Assembly: GCF_000337695.1 (NCBI RefSeq) | Contig: NZ_AOIA01000166.1 | Coordinates: forward strand, 1-64,000 | Reading direction: 5' to 3' | Length of the DNA: 64,000 bases | DNA from: Natronococcus jeotgali DSM 18795 | Lineage (GTDB): Archaea > Halobacteriota > Halobacteria > Halobacteriales > Natrialbaceae | In this document: positions 1 through 8,507 of the stretch, in pieces | Layout: every line of letters starts with the position of its first letter | Position numbering within the stretch: position 1 is the stretch's first letter | Made by a program: the position numbers and the translations under genes | Notes under the pieces: generated by a model | The model's input: the letters and a program-made list of their open reading frames with translations, nothing else | Told to the model about the DNA's origin: nothing | Databases searched by the model: none

Positions 1-6
1 CATCAG

Positions 7-25
7 AGATGTGTATAAGAGACAG
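7..25 (+). other. Nextera/Tn5 mosaic-end adapter (library artefact)
   Basis: Bases 7-25 read AGATGTGTATAAGAGACAG, the exact 19-bp Tn5 mosaic end used in Nextera libraries. Bases 1-6 are likely further adapter or read junk. This is not haloarchaeal DNA. Any protein read through it begins with MYKRQ or ends with SYTHL, a known database artefact. Genomic sequence starts at base 26. Confidence 0.97.
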
Positions 26-1438
26 CTGTCGCACCAGCCCGGAGAGGTGACGCGCGTCGTCGAACGCCTCGCCCTCGGGGTGGGGGCCGCCGGGCGGGTA
101 GTAGCAGGTCGCCGCCGGCTCGGCGAGCAGCCCCAGCTCCTCGAGGGACTCCCGGCGCTCGATCGCGCGAACGACGTCGGTCACCTGCGGGCCGTTCGTC
201 ACGGCGTGGGGCGAGAGGGTTCGCACGACGTTGGTGGTCTGGACGGGGATCGCGAGCTTGAGGTGGGGCAGCGGGCCGTCGGCGGTGCGATCGGTCGCGT
301 AGGGGACGACCGTCCGGAGGTTGAGCTGCGGCGTCGCCGGCGTCGCGTAGTCGGGAATCGGGACGACCCGTCCGTCCTCGATCGGGTCGGCGTAGCGGTC
401 CGGGATCGTCCGGTGGAACTGCATCGGGTGGACGGGGACGACGGCGTACTCCTCGCCGGCCCGCCCCGCGGGAACGGCGCGCTCGAGCGCGCCTTCGAGA
501 CCGTCGAACGTCGCGTACAGGCGGTCGGTCAGCCGACCGCGCTCGCTCTCCGACGCTTGCGCGCGGGTCTCGAGGGCGTACTCCCGGTCGACGCCGACGA
601 ACCGCAGATCGATCCGCTCGGCGAACTCGGGCGCGTACGCCAGCCCGTCGGCGGCGGTCATCCCGCGTCGGATCTTGCCGGCGGGATGGAACGGGTGGCC
701 GTCGGTGACGATCCGCTCGAAGGCGGTCGCGGCGTCGGCGCTCGGGACGCCCCTCGCGAGGGCCTCGAGCGGCGACTCGACCGCGGGATCGACCCGCCGG
801 TCGATCTCCCCCGCGAGGACGGGCGTCGCCAGCCGCGCCAGCGCGAGGTTGGCGACGCTCTCCGCGAGCTCGGCGCGGATCCGCTCGGCCTGGTCGGCGT
901 CGGCGAACGCGTCCTCGCCGGAGAGCAACGGGACGAGGTCGACGGGATGGGCGAGTCTCCCGCCGTTCTCGCCGTCCCGTCCCGCAGCCGTCGAGGACCA
1001 CCGGTACGTCGGGCCGACGAACCGAAACCGGTCGTAGCCGTGTCTCGCCGCGATCGGCGCGATCAGCGCGGTCTCCGAGGACGGAAACGGGAGCACCGCG
1101 AGGCGACGACAGCCGTCGGGGTCGACGAGCGACCGGAGCCGATCCCCGGTCAGCGCCTCGAGGGGCGCCGGCGCGTCGGGAACGGCGGGGTTCGCCGGAT
1201 CGACGAACGCGGCGTCGGGAAGTCCCGCCGGACGCCCGCGAAGCAGCCCGCGAACGAGCCGGCGGCAGATCTCCCGGCGCGCGTCCGGAAGCGCCTCGAG
1301 GTACGCCGCCTCCGCCGGCGTCCCGAGGTCGTGCTCGTGCGTTCGCGCGTACGCGGTCGCGGCGCCGAGGGCCTCCCGCTCCGCGCTCGTTCGAAGGCGT
1401 ATCGGCTCGCCGTCGACCCGACGGGGACGGGAGCTCAC
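26..1438 (-). CDS. IucA/IucC-family siderophore synthetase, 3' end missing
   Basis: This reads as 471 uninterrupted codons from a GTG at 1438 to the adapter junction, so the C-terminus is lost. NIS synthetases of this family use ATP to condense a carboxylate such as citrate with an amine or hydroxamate when building siderophores. Seen in the translation: HPFHPAGK at residues 248-255, VPVHPMQFH at 335-342 and KLAIPVQTTNVVRTL at 394-408, which match the ATP/substrate-binding blocks of the family. The usual length is about 580-620 residues, so roughly 110-150 are missing. The GTG overlaps the TGA of the upstream FAD-protein gene (GTGA), which points to one operon with coupled translation. The exact substrate cannot be told. 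Because the frame has no stop inside the window it is easily missed, and the opposite strand carries long arginine/valine-rich shadow frames. Confidence 0.85.
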
Positions 1439-2178
1439 GATCGGTCCCGCTCGACGCTCGGGTGCATCGTCGGGCGCTCCGCCAGCGGCTCCGACAGCGC
1501 CTCGAGCATCGTCTCCCGGGCCCGCTCGTCGCGTCGCCGCCGTTCCTCGTCGTCGATCTCCTCGCAGCCCGGCGGCACCTCGCGGCCTCGCCCCGTGAAG
1601 TAGCCCTCGGGGACGACCCAGTCCTGGTAGAAGTTGACGTCGGCGTCGTGGATCACCGCGAAACCGACCTTCGCGCCGTGGCCGGCCGCGACGATGGCCT
1701 GGTGGGGCTCGCCGGCGATCCGGCCCGCCGCGTAGACGCCATCGACGGCGGTTCGGCCGCCCTCGTCGACGCTGACGAAGTGTTTGTTCCCGCGCTGGAT
1801 CCGACCGACGTCCAGGGGAACGAGGTAGTCGCTGTCGGCCCAGGAGGCCGCGATCACCCGTCGGGCCTCGAGGGGCTCCCCGCCGTCGGTTTCGAGGACG
1901 AACCCCGCCTCGAGGTCGTCCTCCGCGACGGGTTCGACGCTCGTCACTCGGCCGAGTTCGAAGGTCGCGCCCGCGTTCCGGGCCTGTTCGCGGGTGAGCT
2001 GGAGGTACCGACGGGCGTCGATCCCGTCCGGAAATCCGGGGTAGTTTTCGAGGCTGGCGTTGCGCGCGAGGATCGACTCGCCCCCGTCGACGACGAGGGT
2101 GTCCAGTCCCGCGCGGGCGGTAAGGATCGACGCGGCGAGGCCGGCGACGCCCCCGCCGACGATACAGACGTCTCGCAT
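1435..2178 (-). CDS. Small FAD-dependent oxidoreductase, thioredoxin-reductase-like but lacking the NADPH/CxxC domain
   Basis: This 247-residue protein starts MRDVCIVGGGVAGLAAS, a Rossmann GxGxxG dinucleotide fold for FAD. A second FAD segment near residues 165-190 contains VDGVYAAGR, as in thioredoxin reductases. The NADPH-binding domain with the redox-active CxxC pair, which normally lies between these halves, is replaced by a short linker, so the protein cannot act as a standard thioredoxin reductase. The ATG at 2178 is chosen because the FAD motif starts right after it; upstream codons are arginine-rich and unlike coding sequence. It overlaps the siderophore synthetase start by 4 nt and is probably co-transcribed with it. 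A role in siderophore or iron redox chemistry is an inference from that linkage only. Confidence 0.75.
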   Translation of the reverse strand: MRDVCIVGGGVAGLAASILTARAGLDTLVVDGGESILARNASLENYPGFPDGIDARRYLQLTREQARNAGATFELGRVTSVEPVAEDDLEAGFVLETDGGEPLEARRVIAASWADSDYLVPLDVGRIQRGNKHFVSVDEGGRTAVDGVYAAGRIAGEPHQAIVAAGHGAKVGFAVIHDADVNFYQDWVVPEGYFTGRGREVPPGCEEIDDEERRRRDERARETMLEALSEPLAERPTMHPSVERDRS

Positions 2179-2311
2179 GGGTCGGCGTTGTCTCCCCGGC
2201 GTATAGAAGATTGCCACGCAGTCCTCGGCCGCCGGACTCCGGCGCGGTCGGTCGCGACGCGCGATCCCCCGAATGGGAATCCTTACTACCGATCCCCGTC
2301 TTAGCCAGCCC

Positions 2312-2833
2312 GTGGACAGGATCCTGCTCAGCACGGTCGCGTACCGCCCCCCGGAGGAGGTGTTCCCGTACGTCCGGTCGTTCGTCGACTACCCGCGGTA
2401 CACCGACCACCTGCGGGAGGTGCACGTCCGCGGCGACGGCGACGTCGGCTCGGTCTACGACCTCGAGCTCGCCTGGTGGAAGCTCAACTACACCGCCCGA
2501 TCGAAGGTGACGGCGATCGAGGCGCCCGAGTCGCTGCAGTGGCACCTGCTCAACGACGTCGACGCCCGCGGCGAGTGGCGCGTCGAACCCGAACCCGAAT
2601 CGGCGCCCGCCGGGGCCGAAGCCGCCAGCCGGATCTACTTCGACGCAGCCTACGATCCCCACTCGGCCGACGAGAACGCGCTCGCACTGCCCCGGTTCGT
2701 CTCGCTTGACTGGGTCGTCCGGAAGGTCGAACCCAAACTGCTCGACGAGGCCGAGACCGTCGTCGAGCGGCTGGTCGCCGACATCGAGGGCCGGCGACGC
2801 GACGTGGAGCTTACGGTCCACGAGATGCCCTGA
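2312..2833 (+). CDS. SRPBCC (polyketide cyclase/dehydrase-like) family protein
   Basis: A 173-residue protein with the SRPBCC ligand-binding fold pattern: an N-terminal strand (DRILLSTVAYRPPEEVF), the VRSFVDYPRYTDHLREV helix region, a central beta-sheet and a long C-terminal helix. The family binds hydrophobic ligands in a cavity; some members act in aromatic polyketide or lipid pathways, others only carry ligand. The GTG at 2312 is preferred over an ATG at 2273: the conserved part begins right there and an AT-rich element (CCTTACTACC, 2281-2290) lies about 26 bp upstream, consistent with a leaderless transcript. It is divergent from the FAD-protein gene. No substrate can be named. Confidence 0.7.
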   Translation: MDRILLSTVAYRPPEEVFPYVRSFVDYPRYTDHLREVHVRGDGDVGSVYDLELAWWKLNYTARSKVTAIEAPESLQWHLLNDVDARGEWRVEPEPESAPAGAEAASRIYFDAAYDPHSADENALALPRFVSLDWVVRKVEPKLLDEAETVVERLVADIEGRRRDVELTVHEMP

Positions 2834-3089
2834 CCGCGCCGAATACGCCGGGCGTCCACTGCGGGTTCGGAGGCGTCGAAAGCCCGACGACGATCCCGGA
2901 GTGCGTTTCGAAGCCCGCAAGGACAGATAAAGACGTTACATAGGTAGCCCGCATACTCTGGGAGACCGGTCCGCTTCGCTCGAGTATGGGACGAGCAAGC
3001 GAGCGACGGCCGACGTCGGACGTGCTGCGTATTTCACCCGAAACGCTGTCGGCAACCGCCGCGAACTCGCCGCCCGCACTCGAGGAGCG

Positions 3090-3551
3090 ATGACCGACGA
3101 CGGAACCTCGGAACGCACCGCCTCCCCCGAGGAGGTCGATATCCTGTTGGTCGAGGACAACCCCGGAGACGTTCGCTTGCTTCAGGAAGCGCTCGCCGTC
3201 ACCGACATTCCACACCGGCTCCACGTCGTCACTAACGGCGACGAGGCCATCGAGTTCGTCTACCGACGCGGCGAACACGCCGATTCCCCCCAGCCCGATC
3301 TGGTCTTACTGGACCTGAACCTTCCGCACACGGACGGCCACGAGGTGTTGAACGAGCTCAAGACCGATCCGGAGCACAGCCGAATCCCGATCATCGTGCT
3401 CTCGAGTTCGAACGAGGAGGGGGACGTCCGGCGGGCCTACGCCGCCGGCGCCAACGCGTACCTGACGAAACCGATCGATCCCGACGAACTCGTCGAGCGT
3501 GTCGAGCTGATCGAGACGTTCTGGTTCTCGCTCGCGCAGCTCCCGGAGTGA
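3090..3551 (+). CDS. Stand-alone response regulator (CheY/Rcp-like receiver)
   Basis: A 153-residue protein consisting of one receiver domain. [15 protein letters not shown] near residues 17-31 supplies the acidic pocket, LVLLDLNLP carries the phospho-accepting Asp, IIVLSSS the conserved Ser/Thr position, and YLTKPIDPDEL the conserved Lys-Pro. There is no output domain, so it probably passes phosphate to or from other proteins as phytochrome partner Rcp1 does. No kinase gene is adjacent. A close relative is encoded at 41117-41581 in front of a receiver-GAF-Bat regulator. The 256 bp upstream (2834-3089) hold no gene that I recognise. Confidence 0.88.
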   Translation: MTDDGTSERTASPEEVDILLVEDNPGDVRLLQEALAVTDIPHRLHVVTNGDEAIEFVYRRGEHADSPQPDLVLLDLNLPHTDGHEVLNELKTDPEHSRIPIIVLSSSNEEGDVRRAYAAGANAYLTKPIDPDELVERVELIETFWFSLAQLPE

Positions 3552-3585
3552 ACGAACGGCGGTTCCGGGACCGAGACGGTCCGTC

Positions 3586-4653
3586 TCAAAGGGCGTACTC
3601 GTGGTCGCCGTCCTCGGTCTCGAGGAACGCCTCGAGGAGGTCGATCGTCGCCGCGACGTCGTCGACGTGGGCGGTCTCGGTGACGGTGTGCAGATAGCGC
3701 GTCGGGACCGAGATGGCGCCGACGGGTTTCGCGCCGGCGGTGTTCTGGAAGCCCGCGGTGTCGGTGCCGCCCGCGGGCAAGATCTCGAGCTGGTGGTCGA
3801 TGTCGCGTTCCTCGGCGACAGCCCGCATCCGGCGGTGGACCTTCGGGTTCGTGATCACGCTCGAGTCCTTGAGCTTGATCGCGGTTCCCTCGCCCAGCGC
3901 CGTGACGTGGTCGCCGTCGTCGAACCCGGGGAGGTCGTTGGCGACGGTGACGTCGAGCGCGACCGCGAGGTCGGGATCGACGTCGACGCCCAGGGCGTTG
4001 GCGCCCCGCAGCCCGACCTCTTCCTGAACCGTCGCACAGAAGTGAATCGTCGCGTCGGGAGCCTCGAGCCGGCGCGCGGCCTCGAGCATCGCGAACAGAC
4101 AGACACGGTCGTCTAAGGCCTTCCCCGTGATCGTCTCGCCGACGCGTTCGGTGGTCTGGTCCATCGTGACCAGATCGCCCCGCGAGATCCGCTCGTCGGC
4201 CTCCTCGTAGGGGAGGCCGACGTCGACGGCGACGTCCTCGACCTCGGGGGTCTTCTCCCGTTCCTCCTCGTCCAGGGTGTGGGGCGGCGGGGAGCCGATC
4301 ACGCCCGGTACGTCGCCGTCGTCGGTGTGGATCGTCACCCGCTGGGCCTTGAGGACGCGGGCGTCCCACCCGCCGAGCGCGTCGAGTTCGACGAAGCCGA
4401 ACTCCCCGTCCTCGCCGCGGACGTTCCGGACCATGAAACCGATCTCGTCCATGTGGGCCGCGACGGCGACCGAGTACTCCGACTCCCCCTCGAGCGTTCC
4501 CACCACGTTGCCCATCGCGTCGGTTCGGACGCGATCGACGCTGTCTTCCAGTTCCTCGACGACGAGTTCGCGCACGCGGTCCTCGTAGCCGGGGACGCCG
4601 CTGGTCTCGGTCAGTTCCTCGAGAAGTTCGGTGTCGAACGGAACGGAACCCAT
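3586..4653 (-). CDS. M42-family metallo-aminopeptidase (TET peptidase/glucanase family)
   Basis: A 355-residue cytosolic peptidase of family M42, whose archaeal members form large tetrahedral (TET) complexes that trim peptides from the N-terminus. Dinuclear metal-site residues are visible in order: AAHMDEIGF (His and Asp near residue 66), GKALDDRV (bridging Asp), VQEEVGLRG (catalytic Glu pair), ALDVT (Asp) and RYLHTVTE (C-terminal His). The length is typical. It sits alone between a convergent response regulator and a divergent thiolase. Substrate preference cannot be read from sequence. Confidence 0.92.
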   Translation of the reverse strand: MGSVPFDTELLEELTETSGVPGYEDRVRELVVEELEDSVDRVRTDAMGNVVGTLEGESEYSVAVAAHMDEIGFMVRNVRGEDGEFGFVELDALGGWDARVLKAQRVTIHTDDGDVPGVIGSPPPHTLDEEEREKTPEVEDVAVDVGLPYEEADERISRGDLVTMDQTTERVGETITGKALDDRVCLFAMLEAARRLEAPDATIHFCATVQEEVGLRGANALGVDVDPDLAVALDVTVANDLPGFDDGDHVTALGEGTAIKLKDSSVITNPKVHRRMRAVAEERDIDHQLEILPAGGTDTAGFQNTAGAKPVGAISVPTRYLHTVTETAHVDDVAATIDLLEAFLETEDGDHEYAL

Positions 4654-4775
4654 GCTCGAACGTGCGACCGAATCGGTGATAAGCGCGTGGAAACCGCTCG
4701 ACGCACGGCGTCGAATTTGAACTCGGAGCGGAGTAAATCTCCCGTTTCGACGCTCCCGCGCCGTCGACGTTGAGA

Positions 4776-4798
4776 TATTAACCGCGGGGTATTAACCG
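4776..4798 (+). promoter_or_regulatory. Thiolase promoter with repeated TATTAACCG box
   Basis: TATTAACCG occurs at 4776-4784 and again at 4790-4798. The second copy is centred about 27 bp before the thiolase ATG at 4820, the right spacing for a TATA box driving a leaderless transcript. The upstream copy, 14 bp away, may be a second TATA box or a regulator site. Confidence 0.5.
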
Positions 4799-4819
4799 AT
4801 CGGTCTACAAGGGGTGTGT

Positions 4820-5986
4820 ATGTCTGACGTACGTGTCGCAGGTGCCGGTCTGACTGCGTTCGGCCACAGTCCCGAGCGGACGAGCCGGGACCTCTTCGCC
4901 GAGGCGACTATCGCCGCCTTCGAGGACGCCGACGTTCCCAGAGCGGACGTCGACGCGCTGTTGTACGGCAACTTCATGGGGGAGCTCTCTGAACACCAGG
5001 GCCACCACGGCCCGCTGATGGCCGAGGCCGCGGGCGTGCAGGCGCCGGCGACCCGCTACGAGTCGGCGTGTGCCTCGAGCGGGACCGCCGTTCGCGACGC
5101 CGTCATGCGGATCCGAAACGGCGAGGACGACGTCGTCCTCGTCGGAGGCGCCGAACGGATGACCAACCTCGGCACCGCGGGCGCGACCGAGGCCCTGGCG
5201 ATCGCGGCCGACGACCTCTGGGAAGTACGGGCGGGCATGACCTTCCCCGGCGCCTACGCGCTGATGGCCCAGGCGTACTTCGACGAGTACGGCGGCGAGC
5301 ACGAGGACCTGGCCCACGTTGCGATGAAAAACCACGAGAACGCGCTGACCAACGAGAAGGCCCAGTACCAGAGCGCGATCGAGATCGAGGACGTGCTCGA
5401 GGCACCTCCAGTTTCGGAGCCGCTCGGACTGTACGACTCCTGTCCGATCTCCGACGGCGCCGCCGCGGCCGTGCTGGTCAGCGAGGACTACGCCGAGGAG
5501 CACGGCCTCGACGCCCCGGTCTCGATCTCGGGGACGGGACAGGGCGGCGACCGGATGGCCTTACACGACCGCGAGTACCTCGCCCGCTCGCCCGCCGCCC
5601 GCGAGGCCGGCGCAGAGGCCTACGCCGACGCGGGCGTCGACGCGGCCGACGTCGACGTCGCCGAAGTCCACGACTGCTTTACGATCGCGGAGGTGCTGGC
5701 GCTCGAGGCGCTCGACCTCGAGCCGGTCGGCGAGGGGATCTCGGCGGCCCGGGACGGTCGAACCACGGCCGACGGCGAGACGCCGATCAACCTCTCCGGC
5801 GGGCTGAAGGCCAAGGGCCACCCCGTCGGCGCGACCGGCGTCTCCCAGATCGCCGAGCTCGCCGACCTGCTCGCGGGTGACCACCCCAACAGCGAGTTCG
5901 TCTCCGACGCGACGACCGGCGTCGCGCACAACGCGGGCGGAACGGTCGCCAGCGCGACCGTTCACGTCCTGGAGGTGGACCGATGA
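4820..5986 (+). CDS. Thiolase-family protein (acetyl-CoA C-acyltransferase, archaeal type)
   Basis: A 388-residue SCP2-type archaeal thiolase. The nucleophilic Cys lies in RYESACASSG near residue 82-86; the conserved His blocks are AEVHDCFT near residue 282, GGLKAKGHPVGATG near residue 330 and GVAHNAGG near the end. Thiolases of this type catalyse acetoacetyl-CoA formation or thiolysis. The ATG at 4820 is chosen over a GTG two codons upstream because of the leaderless promoter. The 3' end overlaps the next gene by 4 nt (ATGA). That gene encodes a DUF35 protein, and archaeal thiolases work in complexes with such OB-fold partners, in some species together with HMG-CoA synthase, to make mevalonate precursors. 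Confidence 0.9.
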   Translation: MSDVRVAGAGLTAFGHSPERTSRDLFAEATIAAFEDADVPRADVDALLYGNFMGELSEHQGHHGPLMAEAAGVQAPATRYESACASSGTAVRDAVMRIRNGEDDVVLVGGAERMTNLGTAGATEALAIAADDLWEVRAGMTFPGAYALMAQAYFDEYGGEHEDLAHVAMKNHENALTNEKAQYQSAIEIEDVLEAPPVSEPLGLYDSCPISDGAAAAVLVSEDYAEEHGLDAPVSISGTGQGGDRMALHDREYLARSPAAREAGAEAYADAGVDAADVDVAEVHDCFTIAEVLALEALDLEPVGEGISAARDGRTTADGETPINLSGGLKAKGHPVGATGVSQIAELADLLAGDHPNSEFVSDATTGVAHNAGGTVASATVHVLEVDR

Positions 5987-6375
5987 GCGACGCTGACGAC
6001 GTGCAAGACGCCGGCTTCGACGAGTGGCTCGACGCCGCCGAGGAGGACGCGGCCTACTGTCTCGAGTGTCCGGAGGGCCACGCCTCGCTGCCGCCCCGCC
6101 GGGTCTGTCCGGACTGCGGCGCGACCGATCTCGAGGAGACCGCCCTGCCCGACAGCGGCGAGATCGAGACGTTCACCGTCACCCACGTCCCGACGCCCGC
6201 CTTCGAGGAGGACGCCCCCTACGCGACGGCCGTCGCCGCCTTCGGTCCCGTCCGACTCACCGGCCAGGTCGTCGAGTTCGACCTCGAGACCGTCGAAACC
6301 GGACTCGAGGTCGAACTCGAGATCGCGGTCTCGGAGACGACCGGCGAGCGCGTCCTCGGATTCGGCCCGGTCTGA
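5983..6375 (+). CDS. Zn-ribbon OB-fold protein (DUF35), thiolase partner
   Basis: A 130-residue DUF35 protein with a rubredoxin-like Zn ribbon (CLECPEGH near residues 26-33, CPDCGATD near 43-50) followed by an OB-fold (VTHVPTPAFEEDAPYATA through the C-terminus). Members bind acyl-CoA/CoA and act as scaffolds for thiolase complexes. The start overlaps the thiolase stop as ATGA, so the two are translationally coupled and probably made in equal amounts. Confidence 0.88.
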   Translation: MSDADDVQDAGFDEWLDAAEEDAAYCLECPEGHASLPPRRVCPDCGATDLEETALPDSGEIETFTVTHVPTPAFEEDAPYATAVAAFGPVRLTGQVVEFDLETVETGLEVELEIAVSETTGERVLGFGPV

Positions 6376-6601
6376 GGCGTTCGGCACTCCGAGACGCGGC
6401 CGACTCGGACTCTCTCCTCGCGCCGCGACGGAATGGACGGTCGCTCTCGGGTGCGGGTCGTCGGCTACCGGCGCGAGCACCGACCGGCCGGCGGGTCGAG
6501 GTTGCTGGTGATAGTTCGCCCGAAATCGGGAAGATCAGCCCCTGATCTGAGAGCGAAAGCGCATAGCTTTTCAGTCACACGACCGGGTATTCGGTACTCA
6601 C

Positions 6602-7456
6602 ATGGAAGACCGCTACGAGCAGACACAGGACGAGATCAACCCCGTAGACCTCCGGTTTTCGGAGGACGAGATGGAGGAGCAGGTCGATCACCTGCTCGAG
6701 TTCATCCGGGACCGCGTCGACGCGATGGACGCCGACGGCGCGGAGATCGCCCTCTCGGGCGGCATCGACAGCACGGCGACGGCCTACCTCGCCGTCGAGG
6801 CGCTTGGCGCCGACAACGTCCACGGCGTGCTCCTCCCCAAGGAGGTCAACGAGGACGCGAACATGAGCGACGCCGAGCGCGTCGCCGAGGAGCTGGGCAT
6901 CGACTACGACGTGATCGGGATCGACTCGATCATGGAGGAAGTCCTAGCGCAGGGCGACGCCGAGACCGAGAACCCCTCCGAGGACGAGTGGGAGGGCCGC
7001 TACGTCGGCAACACCAGCGCCCGCGTCCGGATGACGCTGATCTACCTGCTGGCCAACCGCGAGAACCGGATCGTACTCGGCACCGGGAACCGCGCCGAAC
7101 TCGCGACCGGGTACGTGACGAAGTACGGCGACGGCGGCGTCGACTGTAACCCGCTTGCCAACCTCTACAAACAGCAGGTCCGACAGGTCGCGGCCCACCT
7201 GGGCGTCGACGAGTCGGTCGTCCAGAAGACGCCGACCGGGGGAATGGTCGACTACGGCACCGACGAGGAGGAGATGGGCATGAGCTACGACACGCTCGAC
7301 GCCGTCCTCGCGTTCTACGTCGACGGCAACCTTCCCGCGTCGGTGACGGCCCGACTGACCGACACCTCGGTCGAGGCGGTCGAGCGCATCCAGGAGTTCC
7401 ACGAGGAAAGCGCCCACAAGCGGACGCCGCCGGCGGAACCGGAGCCGCTGTTCTGA
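6602..7456 (+). CDS. nadE: NAD+ synthetase
   Basis: A 284-residue ammonia-dependent NAD+ synthetase, which amidates deamido-NAD+ using ATP in the last step of NAD synthesis. The PP-loop is IALSGGIDSTATAYLA near residues 49-64. GTGNRAELATGYVTKYGDGG near residue 160-180 and CNPLANLYKQQVRQ are the substrate-binding blocks. The length fits the single-domain class with no glutaminase domain. It is monocistronic; 226 bp upstream hold no visible gene. Confidence 0.95.
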   Translation: MEDRYEQTQDEINPVDLRFSEDEMEEQVDHLLEFIRDRVDAMDADGAEIALSGGIDSTATAYLAVEALGADNVHGVLLPKEVNEDANMSDAERVAEELGIDYDVIGIDSIMEEVLAQGDAETENPSEDEWEGRYVGNTSARVRMTLIYLLANRENRIVLGTGNRAELATGYVTKYGDGGVDCNPLANLYKQQVRQVAAHLGVDESVVQKTPTGGMVDYGTDEEEMGMSYDTLDAVLAFYVDGNLPASVTARLTDTSVEAVERIQEFHEESAHKRTPPAEPEPLF

Positions 7457-7468
7457 GCCGACCGCGGG

Positions 7469-8461
7469 TTACGTCTCGAGATCGGAGTCCGAACCGACCC
7501 CGGAGCTCGAGCCGACGTCGGCGTCGACGCCGAGTTCGCCCTCGAGCAGCTCGGTCGTCAGGTACTCGACGAACTTCTCGGGGTGTTCGGCGTGGGGGAG
7601 CTGGGTCGCGTAGTCGATGACGACCAGGTCCAGGTCCGCCGCGTCGGCGAGGGTTCGTCCCTCCCGCAGCGGGACGAGCTCGGCGTCCCGTCCCCAGACG
7701 AGCGTGGTCGGCGTCTCGAGGGCGGCGAGTTCGGTCTGGAGGTCGAAGTCGGGGTCGAGCGTCCCCGAGGCGAAGGAGGCGGGCGCGTAGCGGGCGCCGG
7801 GCTGGTGGGCGCTCGTCCAGGCGTACTCGACCTCCTCCTCGTCGATTCGGTCGGGGTCGTAGTAGCCGTCCCGGTCGTAGAAGTACCGGATCGAGGGCTT
7901 GCTCGCCAGCAGGTTAAAGAGGGTCGTCCCGACCACGGGCGAGCGGATCAGGGTGCGCAGCCACGGTCGCTCGTCGCCGGTATCGGCGGTCGGTCCGATC
8001 AGGACGAGGTGGGCGAACTCGCTCTCGTCGGCGGCGTCGACGGCGAAGGCCCCGGTCAGCGAGGACGCGACGACGATCGGCTCGTCGGTGACGTCGGCCG
8101 CGAAATCGCGGATGAAGTCGGCGTACAGTCCCGCGGAGTAGACCAGCGGCGGGCGCTCCGAGCGCCCGAATCCGGGCAGGTCGACCGCGACGACGCGGTA
8201 GTTCTCGGCCAGCCGTTCGACGATCGGCTCGAACTCGTAGCTGCTGGCGCCGGCGTGGATCCCGTGGAGCAGCAACATCTCCTCGTCGTCGGGGTCGCCG
8301 GCGACGGTGTAGCTCGCCTCCATCCCGCGCCAGCGGTAGGTGCGCTCGATCCCGGCGAGCCGGTGGTCGAACTCGCTGGCGCGGCGTTTCAAGAGCCGAT
8401 TCCCGAGCGCGGCCGCCCCGACGGTGCCGAGGAGACCTCCGAGAACTGTTCGGATTCGCAT
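7469..8461 (-). CDS. Alpha/beta hydrolase
   Basis: A 330-residue alpha/beta hydrolase. It begins with a hydrophobic segment (RTVLGGLLGTVGAAALGN) that may be a membrane anchor. Oxyanion-hole motif LLHGIHAG near residue 64, nucleophile elbow ASSLTGAFA near residue 150 (a variant of GxSxG with Ser in second place), acid WGRDAELVP near residue 275, and a His in LPHAEHPE near 305. It is convergent with nadE, with only 12 bp between them. The substrate is unknown; esterase or haloperoxidase-like activity is possible. Confidence 0.82.
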   Translation of the reverse strand: MRIRTVLGGLLGTVGAAALGNRLLKRRASEFDHRLAGIERTYRWRGMEASYTVAGDPDDEEMLLLHGIHAGASSYEFEPIVERLAENYRVVAVDLPGFGRSERPPLVYSAGLYADFIRDFAADVTDEPIVVASSLTGAFAVDAADESEFAHLVLIGPTADTGDERPWLRTLIRSPVVGTTLFNLLASKPSIRYFYDRDGYYDPDRIDEEEVEYAWTSAHQPGARYAPASFASGTLDPDFDLQTELAALETPTTLVWGRDAELVPLREGRTLADAADLDLVVIDYATQLPHAEHPEKFVEYLTTELLEGELGVDADVGSSSGVGSDSDLET

Positions 8462-8507
8462 AGGGACCCGTACCGCGGCGAACGCCTTAGACCTGCGGTC
8501 GGCACGG

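Noticed and set aside
11-1603. A 530-codon plus-strand frame starting MYKRQ
   Set aside because: Starts in the adapter and runs opposite the IucA/IucC gene; no protein features.
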